Assembly: GCA_016929635.1 (NCBI GenBank)
Contig: JAFGIL010000035.1
Coordinates: 1-62,928, forward strand
DNA: 62,928 nt
Origin: Endomicrobiales bacterium
GTDB taxonomy: Bacteria > Elusimicrobiota > Endomicrobiia > Endomicrobiales > JAFGIL01
Direction: 5' to 3'
Numbering within the stretch: the first letter of the stretch is position 1; every line of letters starts with the position of its first letter. The position numbers and the translations under genes were made by a program. Of the stretch, positions 8,842-17,513 are shown piece by piece. The notes under the pieces were generated by a model that did no database searches, had not been told where the DNA came from, and saw nothing but the letters and a program-made list of their open reading frames with translations.

Positions 8842-8850
8842 TTTATACTC

Positions 8851-11721
8851 CTATACAATACACCATTTTATACAAAATAGCTGTTCTGTTGTAGTTTTTT
8901 TATTCAACTTTATTTCTATAATATCTATTATTTCGTCTTTTTGTTTTTCGATTTCTCTTCCTGCCATATCATATTCATGCCAGGCTTCGTCACGTTTCTT
9001 TTCAAGCTCCTTAATTTTCTTTTGAGCTGAGAGCTTATCAGGAAGATTTGTTGCTGTACGGTTAATACGCTTAAGCTCTTTTATTTGTTCATCAAAATCT
9101 TTAAGCTGAAGTTTTAAAGATGTTCTTTTATCTTCTGCCCATTTGTCAAGCTTCTCAATTTCATTTTCAAAAAATGACGTATTTCGCTGTTCTATTTGTT
9201 CAAAAATGTCATTTTTATTTTTATTAAGTCCATTAATAAGTATTTCAGGTATTGCTATATCAATGTTTTCCTGCTTAGTTTCTGCAGGAACTGAGAAAAT
9301 TCGGAAGCATTGTTCAGGCGTTAGCTGCTCTCCTGAATCAGTACAGCCCAAAAGTACTATATAGTTTTCCTCTTCAAGAGCTTCAATAGTTATCTGGTGA
9401 ACTGAAAGTACTCCGGTTTTGCCTATAAGGCTGTTTAGAATTGAAATCTGTTTGCCACAATTTGAATAGTCAAACACTAATTCTACTGGATTAAGTGAAG
9501 TTTGTTTTGCTTGTTTGATTATTTCCTGAGCTATTGGATGCCCAAGCCTGTAAATATGCTCCTTTGCTGGGTCTGCTCCACGCACTATACGGTATGGTCC
9601 TACAGAAAGCTCCCCAAGATGAGGAAAAGGATTTTTATTAAGATAAAATGAATATTCTTCTTTGTGGAAATCCGCATAATCCTTAAGCGCATATTTTGTT
9701 ATATCCCACAACCAGGATTCGTATTTGTTTAAGTATTCTTTGCCCTTTTCCCTGCTGATTTTAAGTTTTTCGTGCACTTCTTCGTCAAGATTTTCAAAAA
9801 CTTTTTTACGGGTTTTTACCATTCTGACATCAATTTTTTCTTCAAGTTCTGAACGAAGTGCAGCAAACTCTGCTTCAATTTCCTCAGGAAACCTACACTT
9901 CTGATATATTTCTGCTATACGCTTTTCAAAATCAACACCTGATTCAATAGAACCAAGCACTTCGTCGCTTGCACCAAAAACACCACTAAAAAGCTTAAAC
10001 TTTTCATCAAGAAGTTCATAAACCCTTTGATCAGCTGCGTTTTTTTTATTTAAGAAATTTACAACTACGACATCATGCTTTTGGCCATATCTATGACATC
10101 TCCCAATACGCTGTTCAATACGCTGCGGATTCCAAGGAAGGTCATAGTTTACTACTAGTGAGCAGAACTGCAGGTTAACACCTTCTGCTGCCGATTCTGT
10201 AGCTATCATTATTTCTGCTTCATCTTTGAAATAATCTACCAGTGAAGCACGCATGTCTGCTGTTTTAGAACCTGATATTTTATCTGTTCCCTTATATTTC
10301 TCAGTCCAGGCTTTATATATATGCTTTGCCTTATCATCACTGTTTGTGCCATTAAAAAGCACTATTTTGTCTTTATAAGCGCTTTCTGATAGAAGTTTGA
10401 ACAGATATTCCTGTGTTCGTCTTGATTCTGTAAATATTAGGGCTTTCTTTTGAGCTCCCAGCTCCTGGGCTTTTTCAAAGCCCATTGAAAGCGCTGTTTG
10501 AAGCTCTTTTCCCTTTGCATCGTGTGCTATGCTTTCTGCAAGCTCTGCAAATTTTGTTAAATCTTTTATTTCATTTTTAACTGATTCTACATCTTCATCA
10601 CTTAAAAGTTTATCCTCTTTAACATCTTCTTCCTCCCATTCATCTTCAATGCCCGGAAGCTCTTCAAAATCTTCTGAAAGCTCTTCCTGTATTTTTTTAA
10701 GCTTCGCGTCTTTTTTTAGCTTGCATTCAAGGCGACCAACAAGAGTACGAAGTGTTTTTGCTATTGCATATGATGAAGAGGCAAGCAGTTTTCTTAAAAT
10801 AAGCGTTATTAACTGCCTCTGGCTTGTTGGAAGGGCATGAAGAGAAGGTCTTCTTAAATATTCTGAGACAAGGTCATATAGCTTTTGTTCATCATCGCCA
10901 GGGTAGAAATCTTTAACAAGTGCAAGTCTGTTTGTATACGGAATATATTCCAGTACCTGTTTTCTTAATGTGCGCTGACATATTGGTTTTATGCGTTCTC
11001 TTAAATCTGCATATATATCATCCTGAGTAATACGCACAAACTGGTCTTTATAGCTTTTTGTATCACCAAAAATATGCTCGTCAATAAAAGTACTAAGACC
11101 GTAAAGTTCCATTAGAGAGTTTTGAAGAGGAGTAGCTGTTAATAGAAGTTTTGGAGTCTCCCCTATTGTTTCACGGATTGTTTTTGCTATCTTATTGTCT
11201 GTTCTGTACACATTGCGCAAGCGGTGAGCTTCATCAATAACTACTAAATCCCATTTTATTCTTTTTATAAAGTCCGCTCTGCTTCGAGCAAAATGGTAGG
11301 ATGTAATTACTATACAGTCTTTTTGCTTAAAAGGATTCACACAACCATTTTTCTGTGCTTTATTAAAATTTAAGGATTCTATAATACAGGATGGCATGAA
11401 AAACTTGTCTAAAAGTTCCTGACCCCACTGTTTTCTTAGAGATGAAGGAGTTATAACTAGTATTTTTCGTTTATCCTCAGCCCATTTTTGAGATATTACA
11501 ATACCTGCTTCAATAGTTTTACCTAAACCTACCTCATCCGCAAGTATAACACCTTTTGAAAATGGAGAACGAAACGCAAAAAGTGCAGCATCAACCTGAT
11601 GTGGATTTAAATCAACCCTAGCATCTGCAAGCGAAATCATCAGTTTCTGCATACTATCAGATGAGCATTTTTTAGTTAGTTCATATGCAAAGTATTTAGC
11701 GTGATAGGGTGTTAGTTTCAT
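8851..11721 (-). CDS. SNF2-family DNA helicase, first gene of defence operon
   Basis: A 956-residue SNF2/RapA-like translocase. Walker A is DEVGLGKT near residues 62-69, Walker B is DEAH near 163, and motif III is LLTATPLQNS near 193. The C-terminal helicase lobe has SAAEGVNLQ and QRIGRCHRYGQ near residues 505-545. An acidic linker lies near 350-370, and a long coiled coil occupies roughly residues 860-940. SNF2 proteins move on duplex DNA without strand separation. Several bacterial defence systems pair such an ATPase with a DNA methyltransferase, and here it is the first gene of the mod-res operon. It resembles the DrmD-type helicase of class 1 DISARM only in general; no drmA, drmB or drmC is present. 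The start follows a strong promoter. Confidence 0.88.
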   Translation of the reverse strand: MKLTPYHAKYFAYELTKKCSSDSMQKLMISLADARVDLNPHQVDAALFAFRSPFSKGVILADEVGLGKTIEAGIVISQKWAEDKRKILVITPSSLRKQWGQELLDKFFMPSCIIESLNFNKAQKNGCVNPFKQKDCIVITSYHFARSRADFIKRIKWDLVVIDEAHRLRNVYRTDNKIAKTIRETIGETPKLLLTATPLQNSLMELYGLSTFIDEHIFGDTKSYKDQFVRITQDDIYADLRERIKPICQRTLRKQVLEYIPYTNRLALVKDFYPGDDEQKLYDLVSEYLRRPSLHALPTSQRQLITLILRKLLASSSYAIAKTLRTLVGRLECKLKKDAKLKKIQEELSEDFEELPGIEDEWEEEDVKEDKLLSDEDVESVKNEIKDLTKFAELAESIAHDAKGKELQTALSMGFEKAQELGAQKKALIFTESRRTQEYLFKLLSESAYKDKIVLFNGTNSDDKAKHIYKAWTEKYKGTDKISGSKTADMRASLVDYFKDEAEIMIATESAAEGVNLQFCSLVVNYDLPWNPQRIEQRIGRCHRYGQKHDVVVVNFLNKKNAADQRVYELLDEKFKLFSGVFGASDEVLGSIESGVDFEKRIAEIYQKCRFPEEIEAEFAALRSELEEKIDVRMVKTRKKVFENLDEEVHEKLKISREKGKEYLNKYESWLWDITKYALKDYADFHKEEYSFYLNKNPFPHLGELSVGPYRIVRGADPAKEHIYRLGHPIAQEIIKQAKQTSLNPVELVFDYSNCGKQISILNSLIGKTGVLSVHQITIEALEEENYIVLLGCTDSGEQLTPEQCFRIFSVPAETKQENIDIAIPEILINGLNKNKNDIFEQIEQRNTSFFENEIEKLDKWAEDKRTSLKLQLKDFDEQIKELKRINRTATNLPDKLSAQKKIKELEKKRDEAWHEYDMAGREIEKQKDEIIDIIEIKLNKKTTTEQLFCIKWCIV

Positions 11722-11952
11722 GTTTTATTTTGAGTAGTTAATTTAGGCATAATAGTCCCCATTCTATAGTGAAATAATTGTACCTCTTTAGTATTGGATT
11801 TTCAAGCATAGAAAGGCGGTAGCCAGTAGTTAGTAGCTAGGAAAAAGAAAAAAAATAGGTACAGATCCTCCTTCGCCAAGGCTACGGAGGACAGGCCCCC
11901 TCTCAATAGACAATAAGCTAATAAATGGGGACTAATGGAAAGGATTTATTTA
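11722..11952. repeat. Spacer with promoter, heptamers and a hairpin
   Basis: Besides the promoter given separately, this spacer contains three 7-bp units (TAGCCAG, TAGTTAG, TAGCTAG) near 11818-11838 and an imperfect hairpin with arms TCCTCC and GGAGGA near 11865-11892. No gene is seen. Confidence 0.5.
11777..11805 (-). promoter_or_regulatory. Promoter of the four-gene defence operon
   Basis: On the minus strand TTGAAA (11800-11805) and TACAAT (11777-11782) are separated by exactly 17 bp. Each hexamer has one mismatch to the sigma-70 consensus. It lies about 55 bp upstream of the SNF2 helicase start and is the only clear promoter before the mod-res genes. Confidence 0.7.
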
Positions 11953-12381
11953 TCAGGAATTTTTGGGGTATTTGAGTTTTCTGCTTGTCTGGTCGAACTC
12001 TTTTTTGGTGGCTCTTCTTTCGAGACAGGTTTCCACTGTTGTAACTATTTTCTGGAACTCCACGGGTTTGCAGAGGAAAGAGGAGCCTTTCAGCTCCCTT
12101 AGCACTTCCTTTGCAAGCTCCTGGGTCGGGAAGGCGGTAACCATAATAATTTCGGTTTCGGGGTTGGTTTCCTTGACTTTCCTGATAACGTCCAGGCCGC
12201 TGACGTCCCCCATTTTATAATCGATTATTAAAAGGTCGTATCTATATTTATCAAGCAGCGAAACAGCTATTTCACCGCTGGACGCGCCTGATGCCATGTA
12301 TCCTTTTAGTTTAAGTGCTTTTATGCATGCTGTTCGAAAAGGTTCGTAATCGTCAACTACTAATATTAATTCTTTTGCCAT
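11953..12381 (-). CDS. Single-domain response regulator
   Basis: A 142-residue CheY-like receiver domain with no output domain. The acidic pocket is VVDDYE near residues 8-13, the phospho-acceptor is the Asp in LLIIDYKM near 54, and the conserved Lys is in FLCKPVEF near residue 104. It would be phosphorylated by a histidine kinase encoded elsewhere, as none is adjacent. The last 25 residues form a charged tail after the fold. It starts behind a G-rich ribosome binding site. No DNA-binding domain is seen, so it should signal by protein contact. Confidence 0.88.
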   Translation of the reverse strand: MAKELILVVDDYEPFRTACIKALKLKGYMASGASSGEIAVSLLDKYRYDLLIIDYKMGDVSGLDVIRKVKETNPETEIIMVTAFPTQELAKEVLRELKGSSFLCKPVEFQKIVTTVETCLERRATKKEFDQTSRKLKYPKNS

Positions 12382-12467
12382 GAGTTTTGTTCCCCCGGGA
12401 TAAGTATGGATTTAAAATATTTTACATTTTTTTTTGGAAATTGACAAGTCTTTTCTATGCCACATCC

Positions 12468-12524
12468 AATCCCGCATCAGACCCGCCCCCGACATTTGAC
12501 GGGGGCTCCTCCGATGCGGGATTG
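12468..12524. repeat. Nested hairpin in the spacer after the PBP gene
   Basis: Outer arms CAATCCCGCATC and GATGCGGGATTG enclose an inner stem GCCCCCG/CGGGGGC. The element is adjacent to the long heptamer array and may serve as a transcript end for the upstream gene, though there is no T-run. Confidence 0.55.
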
Positions 12525-12527
12525 TCG

Positions 12528-12660
<133 letters not shown>

Positions 12661-12670
12661 CAGCAACTAC

Positions 12671-14917
12671 TTATTTAAATAATCGTTTGAAGAAGCCGGG
12701 GATGCCGCCGGAATGGATCGGGCAGTAATCTTCAAGCTCGCAGCCCGGAAGAAAAATCTCTTTTGTGCGCGACGGACAGCCTGAACGGGCGCGCAGGCCC
12801 GTGTCTGTGCATATGGATATTGTTTCGATGCCCGGGTGGAGCTTGAAACCTTCGTCTTCTGCGGGTTTGTACGCCAGTTTCATGAACCCTGCCCACAAAG
12901 GCAAAGCAAGATATGACGCGGGCATTCCCATGGATTCAGGTTTGTCGTGGCCCATCCACACGCCGCACAGAAGTTTAGGGGTGTATCCTATGAACCACGC
13001 GTCGTTGAAGTTGTCCGATGTGCCGGTTTTTCCCGCGCAGGCAAAATCTATCCCGAAGTTTTTCAGGTTTTTACCTGTGCCGCGCTTTACAACGTCCTGC
13101 AGCACGTCTGTCATCAGAGACGCTGTCTCAGGCATAATTGCCTGCTCCTTTTGCTGAGGGTACTCTTTTATTATCCGTCCGTGCTCATCGGTGACATACA
13201 GCACGAAAAGAGGCTCAACCGAGAACCCTCCGTTTGAAAAAGGCGCGTAGGCTGATGTCAGCTCAAGCAGGGTAACCTCTGATGAGCCGAGCGCAAGGGA
13301 AGGCACGGGCGCAAGCTCTGTTTTTATCCCCATTTTATATGCGTAATCCATTACGTTGTCTATGCCTGTTTCAAGCGCTACCTTTATTGAAGGTATGTTT
13401 TTTGAGAACACCAGCGCGTCCCGCACTGTTATGGTTCCTGAAAATTTTCCGTCATAGTTTTCCGGCTCCCACACGCCTCCGGGAATCCTTACGGACATGG
13501 GCCGGTCTTTCAGCAGAGTTGCAAGCGTCACGTCTCCCTCTTCGAGCGCTGCGGTGTAGACTATCGGCTTGAACGCAGAGCCGGGCTGGCGCAGAGAGTA
13601 TATTGCGCGGTTAAACTGCGTCTCAGAGTAGTTTCTTCCGCCTACAAGGGCTTTAACCTCGCCCGTAAACTGGTCCATTGCAACAAGCGCGCACTGGGTT
13701 TCCTGCATTGCAGCTTCTTTTTCCGCAAATTTTTGCATGTTGAAATCCATTGATGTAAATATTTTGTACCCGTGATAGTCAAGGACCTGGCTGGTGAACT
13801 CGTCTTCCAGCATGTAGCGCACGTATGACAGGAAGTAGCTTGCGCTTGTGTCCGCTGAATCCGGAGCGGGTTTTATGTCCTCGTTGAGAGCTTCTTTAAG
13901 CTCTTCGATTGAGATTATGTTGTTCTGGTACATCAGCTCAAGCGTGTGGTTTCTCCGCTGGAGCGCTGTCTCGAAAGATTTGATTATGTTGTAGCGGCCC
14001 GGCGAGGGTATCGTGCCTGCAAGGGTTGCGCACTCGCCCAGTGTTAGCTCGCTTGCGTGCTTTCCGAAAAATGACATTGACGCGTTTTCAACTCCGTAAA
14101 TGCCTTTACCGTCCCTGTGGCCCAGGTATATCTGGTTCAGGTACATCTCAAGGATTTTGTCTTTGCTGTACTTGGTTTCAAGCATGACAGCAAGGGCTGC
14201 TTCTATGAGCTTTCTTTTGATTGTGCGCTCGTGCGTGAGGAAGGCGTTTTTCACCAGCTGCTGCGTGATTGTGCTTCCGCCCTGCTCTATGGAGCCTTTC
14301 CTTAAATTTATCATGAATGCGCGCAGGATGGAGCGGATATCAACGCCGTGGTGCCTGTAAAACCTTCTGTCTTCGGAGAGCACAACCGCTTTCTGGAGCG
14401 GTTCGGGGATCTGCCGGATTTCCACCCACAGGCTTGTGTCCGGGGATTTGCCTATGTGCTTTGATATGCAGTACGGCTCAAGCGGGAGCTCTTCGAGTTT
14501 CTGGCTGTCTGCGCTGCGCGTTATTGCCGAAAGTTTCTCTTTCTTAAATCTGAAGCTGTACTTCCCGCTGATTTTTTTGCCTCCGGGAAAAACAAACTCG
14601 CGCAGGTACACGGACACGTAGCTTTCATAATCTGTATAATACTGGCCCGGGCGGTTCAGCGTGTCTGAGATTTTTTCGGAGTAGCCCCTGCTTTTTACGG
14701 ACTCCGCGAACTCTTTCAGGGACAGGTTCATGCCTTTTTTCAGCTTTACTATTTGAGAGTAGTAAACCGCGGGGTGCATCAGGGAACGCTTTGAGGTTAT
14801 GACCTCAAGCTGGCTGAACAGAGAGAGCACCCAGTAATAAAAGGCTCCGGCTGTTATCATCAGCAGCACAGACACCCATACAGCAATCCTCGTATTTGTT
14901 TTTTTCTTTGTTTTCAT
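12671..14917 (-). CDS. Bifunctional penicillin-binding protein, PBP1B type
   Basis: A 748-residue class A PBP that polymerises and cross-links peptidoglycan. One N-terminal membrane helix (about residues 12-31) is followed by a UB2H-like segment near 45-125, as in PBP1B. The glycosyltransferase family 51 domain carries EDRRFYRHHGVD near residue 183 and GGSTITQQLVKN near 214. The transpeptidase carries the SxxK motif in QPGSAFKP near residue 452, SKN in SKNIPSIK near 508 and KTGTSD near 635. All catalytic residues are present. The C-terminal tail is cysteine-rich (GCPSRTKEIFLPGCELEDYC). It stands alone with no elongation or division partners. The segment has higher GC than neighbouring spacers. 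UB2H-like is my reading of sequence style. Confidence 0.93.
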   Translation of the reverse strand: MKTKKKTNTRIAVWVSVLLMITAGAFYYWVLSLFSQLEVITSKRSLMHPAVYYSQIVKLKKGMNLSLKEFAESVKSRGYSEKISDTLNRPGQYYTDYESYVSVYLREFVFPGGKKISGKYSFRFKKEKLSAITRSADSQKLEELPLEPYCISKHIGKSPDTSLWVEIRQIPEPLQKAVVLSEDRRFYRHHGVDIRSILRAFMINLRKGSIEQGGSTITQQLVKNAFLTHERTIKRKLIEAALAVMLETKYSKDKILEMYLNQIYLGHRDGKGIYGVENASMSFFGKHASELTLGECATLAGTIPSPGRYNIIKSFETALQRRNHTLELMYQNNIISIEELKEALNEDIKPAPDSADTSASYFLSYVRYMLEDEFTSQVLDYHGYKIFTSMDFNMQKFAEKEAAMQETQCALVAMDQFTGEVKALVGGRNYSETQFNRAIYSLRQPGSAFKPIVYTAALEEGDVTLATLLKDRPMSVRIPGGVWEPENYDGKFSGTITVRDALVFSKNIPSIKVALETGIDNVMDYAYKMGIKTELAPVPSLALGSSEVTLLELTSAYAPFSNGGFSVEPLFVLYVTDEHGRIIKEYPQQKEQAIMPETASLMTDVLQDVVKRGTGKNLKNFGIDFACAGKTGTSDNFNDAWFIGYTPKLLCGVWMGHDKPESMGMPASYLALPLWAGFMKLAYKPAEDEGFKLHPGIETISICTDTGLRARSGCPSRTKEIFLPGCELEDYCPIHSGGIPGFFKRLFK

Positions 14918-15175
14918 AAATTTTCATTTGCCACCCCTGATGCGTAATTCGGGGTGGCAGTTCGTATGTTTAATGCAGGGCGAGGCTTCAGCCTTGCAAA
15001 ATATATAGCAAACCTGAAGGTTTGCCCTACGAAAGACTTTTTCCGTTCCCTGACTCTAACACCGGGTGTTGGAGTCGGGATAGGTGTTTATATATTTTTA
15101 TAAGGGCGGATAAATCCGCCCCTACGTGACTCCAACGCCGGGTTTCGTAGGGGCGACTTTAGTCGCCCGATACCG
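14918..15175. repeat. Hairpin-rich spacer
   Basis: No gene is seen. The spacer holds a TGCCACCCC/GGGGTGGCA stem (about 14931-14960) and hairpins of the AGGCTTCAGCCT, AAACCTGAAGGTTT, GGCGGATAAATCCGCC and GGGCGACTTTAGTCGCCC types. It also has one AACACCGGGTGTT palindrome near 15059. These are the same repeat families seen in other spacers of the window. Confidence 0.7.
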
Positions 15176-15883
15176 TTAAAAATTGGGTTTACAGGTCTGG
15201 GTGGGTTTAACGCGTTTCTTTATTTCGCTGACCACCTGTTTGGGCGTATCAAGGACTTTGAAAATCTTAAGCTCCTCTTTTGAAAGCATTCCGCGTTTAA
15301 TGCAGGTTTTTTCTATCCAGCCCAGTAACCCCTGCCAGTATTTCCTTCCGTAAAGTATGACAGGTATCGGGTCTATTTTTTCTGTCTGGACCAGAGTCAG
15401 GGACTCAAAACATTCGTCCAGGGTGCCGAACCCGCCGGGCATCACAATAACTGCCGATGCGTACTTTAGAAACATCACTTTCCTTACGAAGAAATGCCTG
15501 AAGCCTATGGGCAGGTTCACGTAGGAGTTTACTATCTGTTCCTGCGGGAGCTGGATGTTCAGCCCCACGGACGTGCCTTTTGCTTTTTTTGCGCCGAGGT
15601 TCGCGGCTTCCATAATGCCCGGGCCGCCTCCTGTTATTATTGTATAGCCGGTTTTTGCAAGCTGGTAGGCGATCTCTTCTGCTTCTTTGTAATCCTTCTC
15701 ATCCGGAGTTGTGCGCGCGGAGCCGAAGATAGTGACTGCTGTGCCTGTCGTGCAGAGTTTGTCAAAGCCTTCAACGAACTCGGACATTATGCGCAGCACG
15801 CGCCACGGGTCCTGCTCGTACAACATTGCCTTGCTTAAATACTGCGGTTCTTTTTTTTGTTTGCTTTTAGATTTTTTTGCCAT
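15176..15883 (-). CDS. LOG-family Rossmann-fold protein (TIGR00730-like)
   Basis: A 235-residue protein of the LOG family, related to cytokinin riboside 5'-monophosphate phosphoribohydrolases. The hallmark PGGFGTLDECFE is near residue 150, and the nucleotide-binding GGGPGIMEAANLGA is near 95. Plant and some bacterial members remove ribose phosphate from adenine nucleotides; many bacterial homologues are nucleosidases of unknown in-cell role. The N-terminus is lysine-rich and extends the family core by about 35 residues. The start has a good AAGGA ribosome binding site. It stands alone between hairpin-rich spacers. Confidence 0.88.
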   Translation of the reverse strand: MAKKSKSKQKKEPQYLSKAMLYEQDPWRVLRIMSEFVEGFDKLCTTGTAVTIFGSARTTPDEKDYKEAEEIAYQLAKTGYTIITGGGPGIMEAANLGAKKAKGTSVGLNIQLPQEQIVNSYVNLPIGFRHFFVRKVMFLKYASAVIVMPGGFGTLDECFESLTLVQTEKIDPIPVILYGRKYWQGLLGWIEKTCIKRGMLSKEELKIFKVLDTPKQVVSEIKKRVKPTQTCKPNF

Positions 15884-16123
15884 TTTTCGTCCTTTCTGTA
15901 AGTTATGGTATTTATACTTTTGTTTCGCAGGGGCGACTTTAGTCGCCCAAAAATAGATGTTTCAATATAACGGGCAGGCAAGCCTGCCCCTACGTGTATT
16001 TTTAATAAAATGTAGGGCAAGGCTTCAGCCTTGCATTTTTTTGTAGGGCTTCCTGCCTGCCGCAGGCACGGTAGGGTTGCTTCTTTTGCAAAGCTAAAGC
16101 TTTGCCCTACGAAAACTTTCTCG
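15884..16123. repeat. Hairpin-rich spacer
   Basis: No gene is seen. Inverted repeats include GGGCGACTTTAGTCGCCC near 15933, GGGCAGGCAAGCCTGCCC near 15971, GCAAGGCTTCAGCCTTGC near 16019 and GCAAAGCTAAAGCTTTGC near 16088. Each lies beside a GTAGGG or its complement, so they form one repeat family with varied stem sequence. Confidence 0.7.
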
Positions 16124-17398
16124 CTATTTGTTTTTCGATTTGTTTTTGTTTTTGTACATCTCTGTGTCCGCGGCGGAGATGTAGTTATCCAGGGATTTCT
16201 TGTCCCCGGGCGCGCACTCTACAAAGCCCCTGCTCAAGGCTATGGTGTAGGGCTTTTTTTCCTTTGAGCTGTAGAGGTTCAGCTTGTCCTCTATCCTCTT
16301 CCATATAACCTGGGCCTGATCGAGCGTGCATTTCGGCAGCCCGAGCAGGAACTCGTCTCCCCCCAGCCGCACTATGACGTCTAGGTCCCTGAGGGTTTCC
16401 TTCAGGGTTTTGCTGACCAGTTTGAGGACGAAATCGCCTTCCGTGTGGCCGTGTTTATCGTTGATTTTCTTAAAGTCGTCTATGTCTATGTAGCAGATGG
16501 TCATTTTTATCTGGTCCCTGCGGCAGGACTGGATTTTCTGCTCCATCTCAACGAGCCCGAACTTGCGGTTTGAAACGCCGGTGAGCCCGTCTTTTGTCGC
16601 AAGGCTTCCCAGCTCCATCTCCACTCTTTTGTGCTCCGTTATGTCGCGGAAGTACCAGATCCTTCCGTAGTAGATATTGTTTTTGCCGATCATCGGCGCG
16701 GAGTAGGATTCAAAAATTTTTCCGCTGGTAAGGATTATGGTCTCCTTGTTTACCTGGCGCTTGTTTTTCGATGCTTCGTTTATGAAGTCGTTGTATTTTT
16801 TTTCCACCAGGACTTTTTTCACCAGTTTTAGCTTGAGGAGGTCCATTATATCAGTTTTTTTCAGTTTTTCTTCGGGTTTGATCCCCCAGAAGTCCAGGAA
16901 CTTCTGGTTGTAGGAGACGATTTTGTTGAACTCATCTGTGATAACGATGGCTTCCATCGCCGCCTCGTGATGGATCTTCAGTGTCGTGTTTATGAAGCGG
17001 ATTTCTTTCTCCAGGTTTTTTACGTAGGTGACGTCGTTTTCGAACGCGCAGAACCCGGAAACTTCTCCCTGCTCGTTTTTTATTGATTGTATCGTGAGCT
17101 CGGCTATGAAGGTTTCCTTGTTTTTTGTCTTGAGTTTGTACTCGATGTTTTTTACTATTCCCTGGTTTGCGGCGTTCTTGAAGTGTTTTGTGAGTTTTTC
17201 GTGCTCCGGTTCTTCGAACAGGACCATGGCGTTTTTGCCGACAAGCTCCTCTTTTGAGGCGTAGGAATGCATCTCGAGAGTTTTCCTGTTGCACTCTGTT
17301 ATGCAGTGTTTTGCGTCGAATATGATTACGGGCATTTCAAAGGCATCGAAAAGATGCTCGAACACCATATCTTTGGTTATCTTGTTTATTCTGCTCAA
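16124..17398 (-). CDS. PAS-PAS-GGDEF diguanylate cyclase
   Basis: A 424-residue cytoplasmic signalling protein. Two PAS-like domains (about residues 12-125 and 140-255) precede a GGDEF domain (about 265-420). The active site reads RLGGDEF near residue 355, intact. The sequence RDLD sits exactly five residues before the GGDEF motif, matching the RxxD inhibitory site that lets c-di-GMP feed back on the enzyme. It should make c-di-GMP from two GTP in response to a ligand or redox signal at the PAS domains. The start codon is TTG, preceded by GGAG at about 8 nt. No membrane segment and no EAL domain are present. Confidence 0.92.
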   Translation of the reverse strand: MSRINKITKDMVFEHLFDAFEMPVIIFDAKHCITECNRKTLEMHSYASKEELVGKNAMVLFEEPEHEKLTKHFKNAANQGIVKNIEYKLKTKNKETFIAELTIQSIKNEQGEVSGFCAFENDVTYVKNLEKEIRFINTTLKIHHEAAMEAIVITDEFNKIVSYNQKFLDFWGIKPEEKLKKTDIMDLLKLKLVKKVLVEKKYNDFINEASKNKRQVNKETIILTSGKIFESYSAPMIGKNNIYYGRIWYFRDITEHKRVEMELGSLATKDGLTGVSNRKFGLVEMEQKIQSCRRDQIKMTICYIDIDDFKKINDKHGHTEGDFVLKLVSKTLKETLRDLDVIVRLGGDEFLLGLPKCTLDQAQVIWKRIEDKLNLYSSKEKKPYTIALSRGFVECAPGDKKSLDNYISAADTEMYKNKNKSKNK

Positions 17399-17462
17399 TT
17401 TGCGCTCCGGTACTATATAATATTAAGGTATTTTACTAATAATTTCCAGTATTTTCAATCCC

Positions 17463-17508
17463 ATACCCGTTCCGGGAACGGGCCTAGGCCCGTTCCCGGA
17501 ACGGGTAT
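17463..17508. repeat. 46-nt perfect palindrome
   Basis: The sequence from 17463 to 17508 is a perfect inverted repeat centred on CCTAGG. Each arm is itself nearly palindromic (CCCGTTC-CGG-GAACGGG), so it could form a cruciform or a cloverleaf-like RNA. It lies 6 bp beyond the stop of the exonuclease gene at 17514 and upstream of the cyclase. No T-run follows, so it is not a classical terminator. Confidence 0.85.
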
Positions 17509-17513
17509 AGGGT

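Noticed and set aside
2945-11721. DISARM defence system
   Set aside because: An SNF2 helicase with a methyltransferase recalls class 1 DISARM, but drmA, drmB and drmC are missing and the methyltransferase and nuclease are clear type III Mod and Res.
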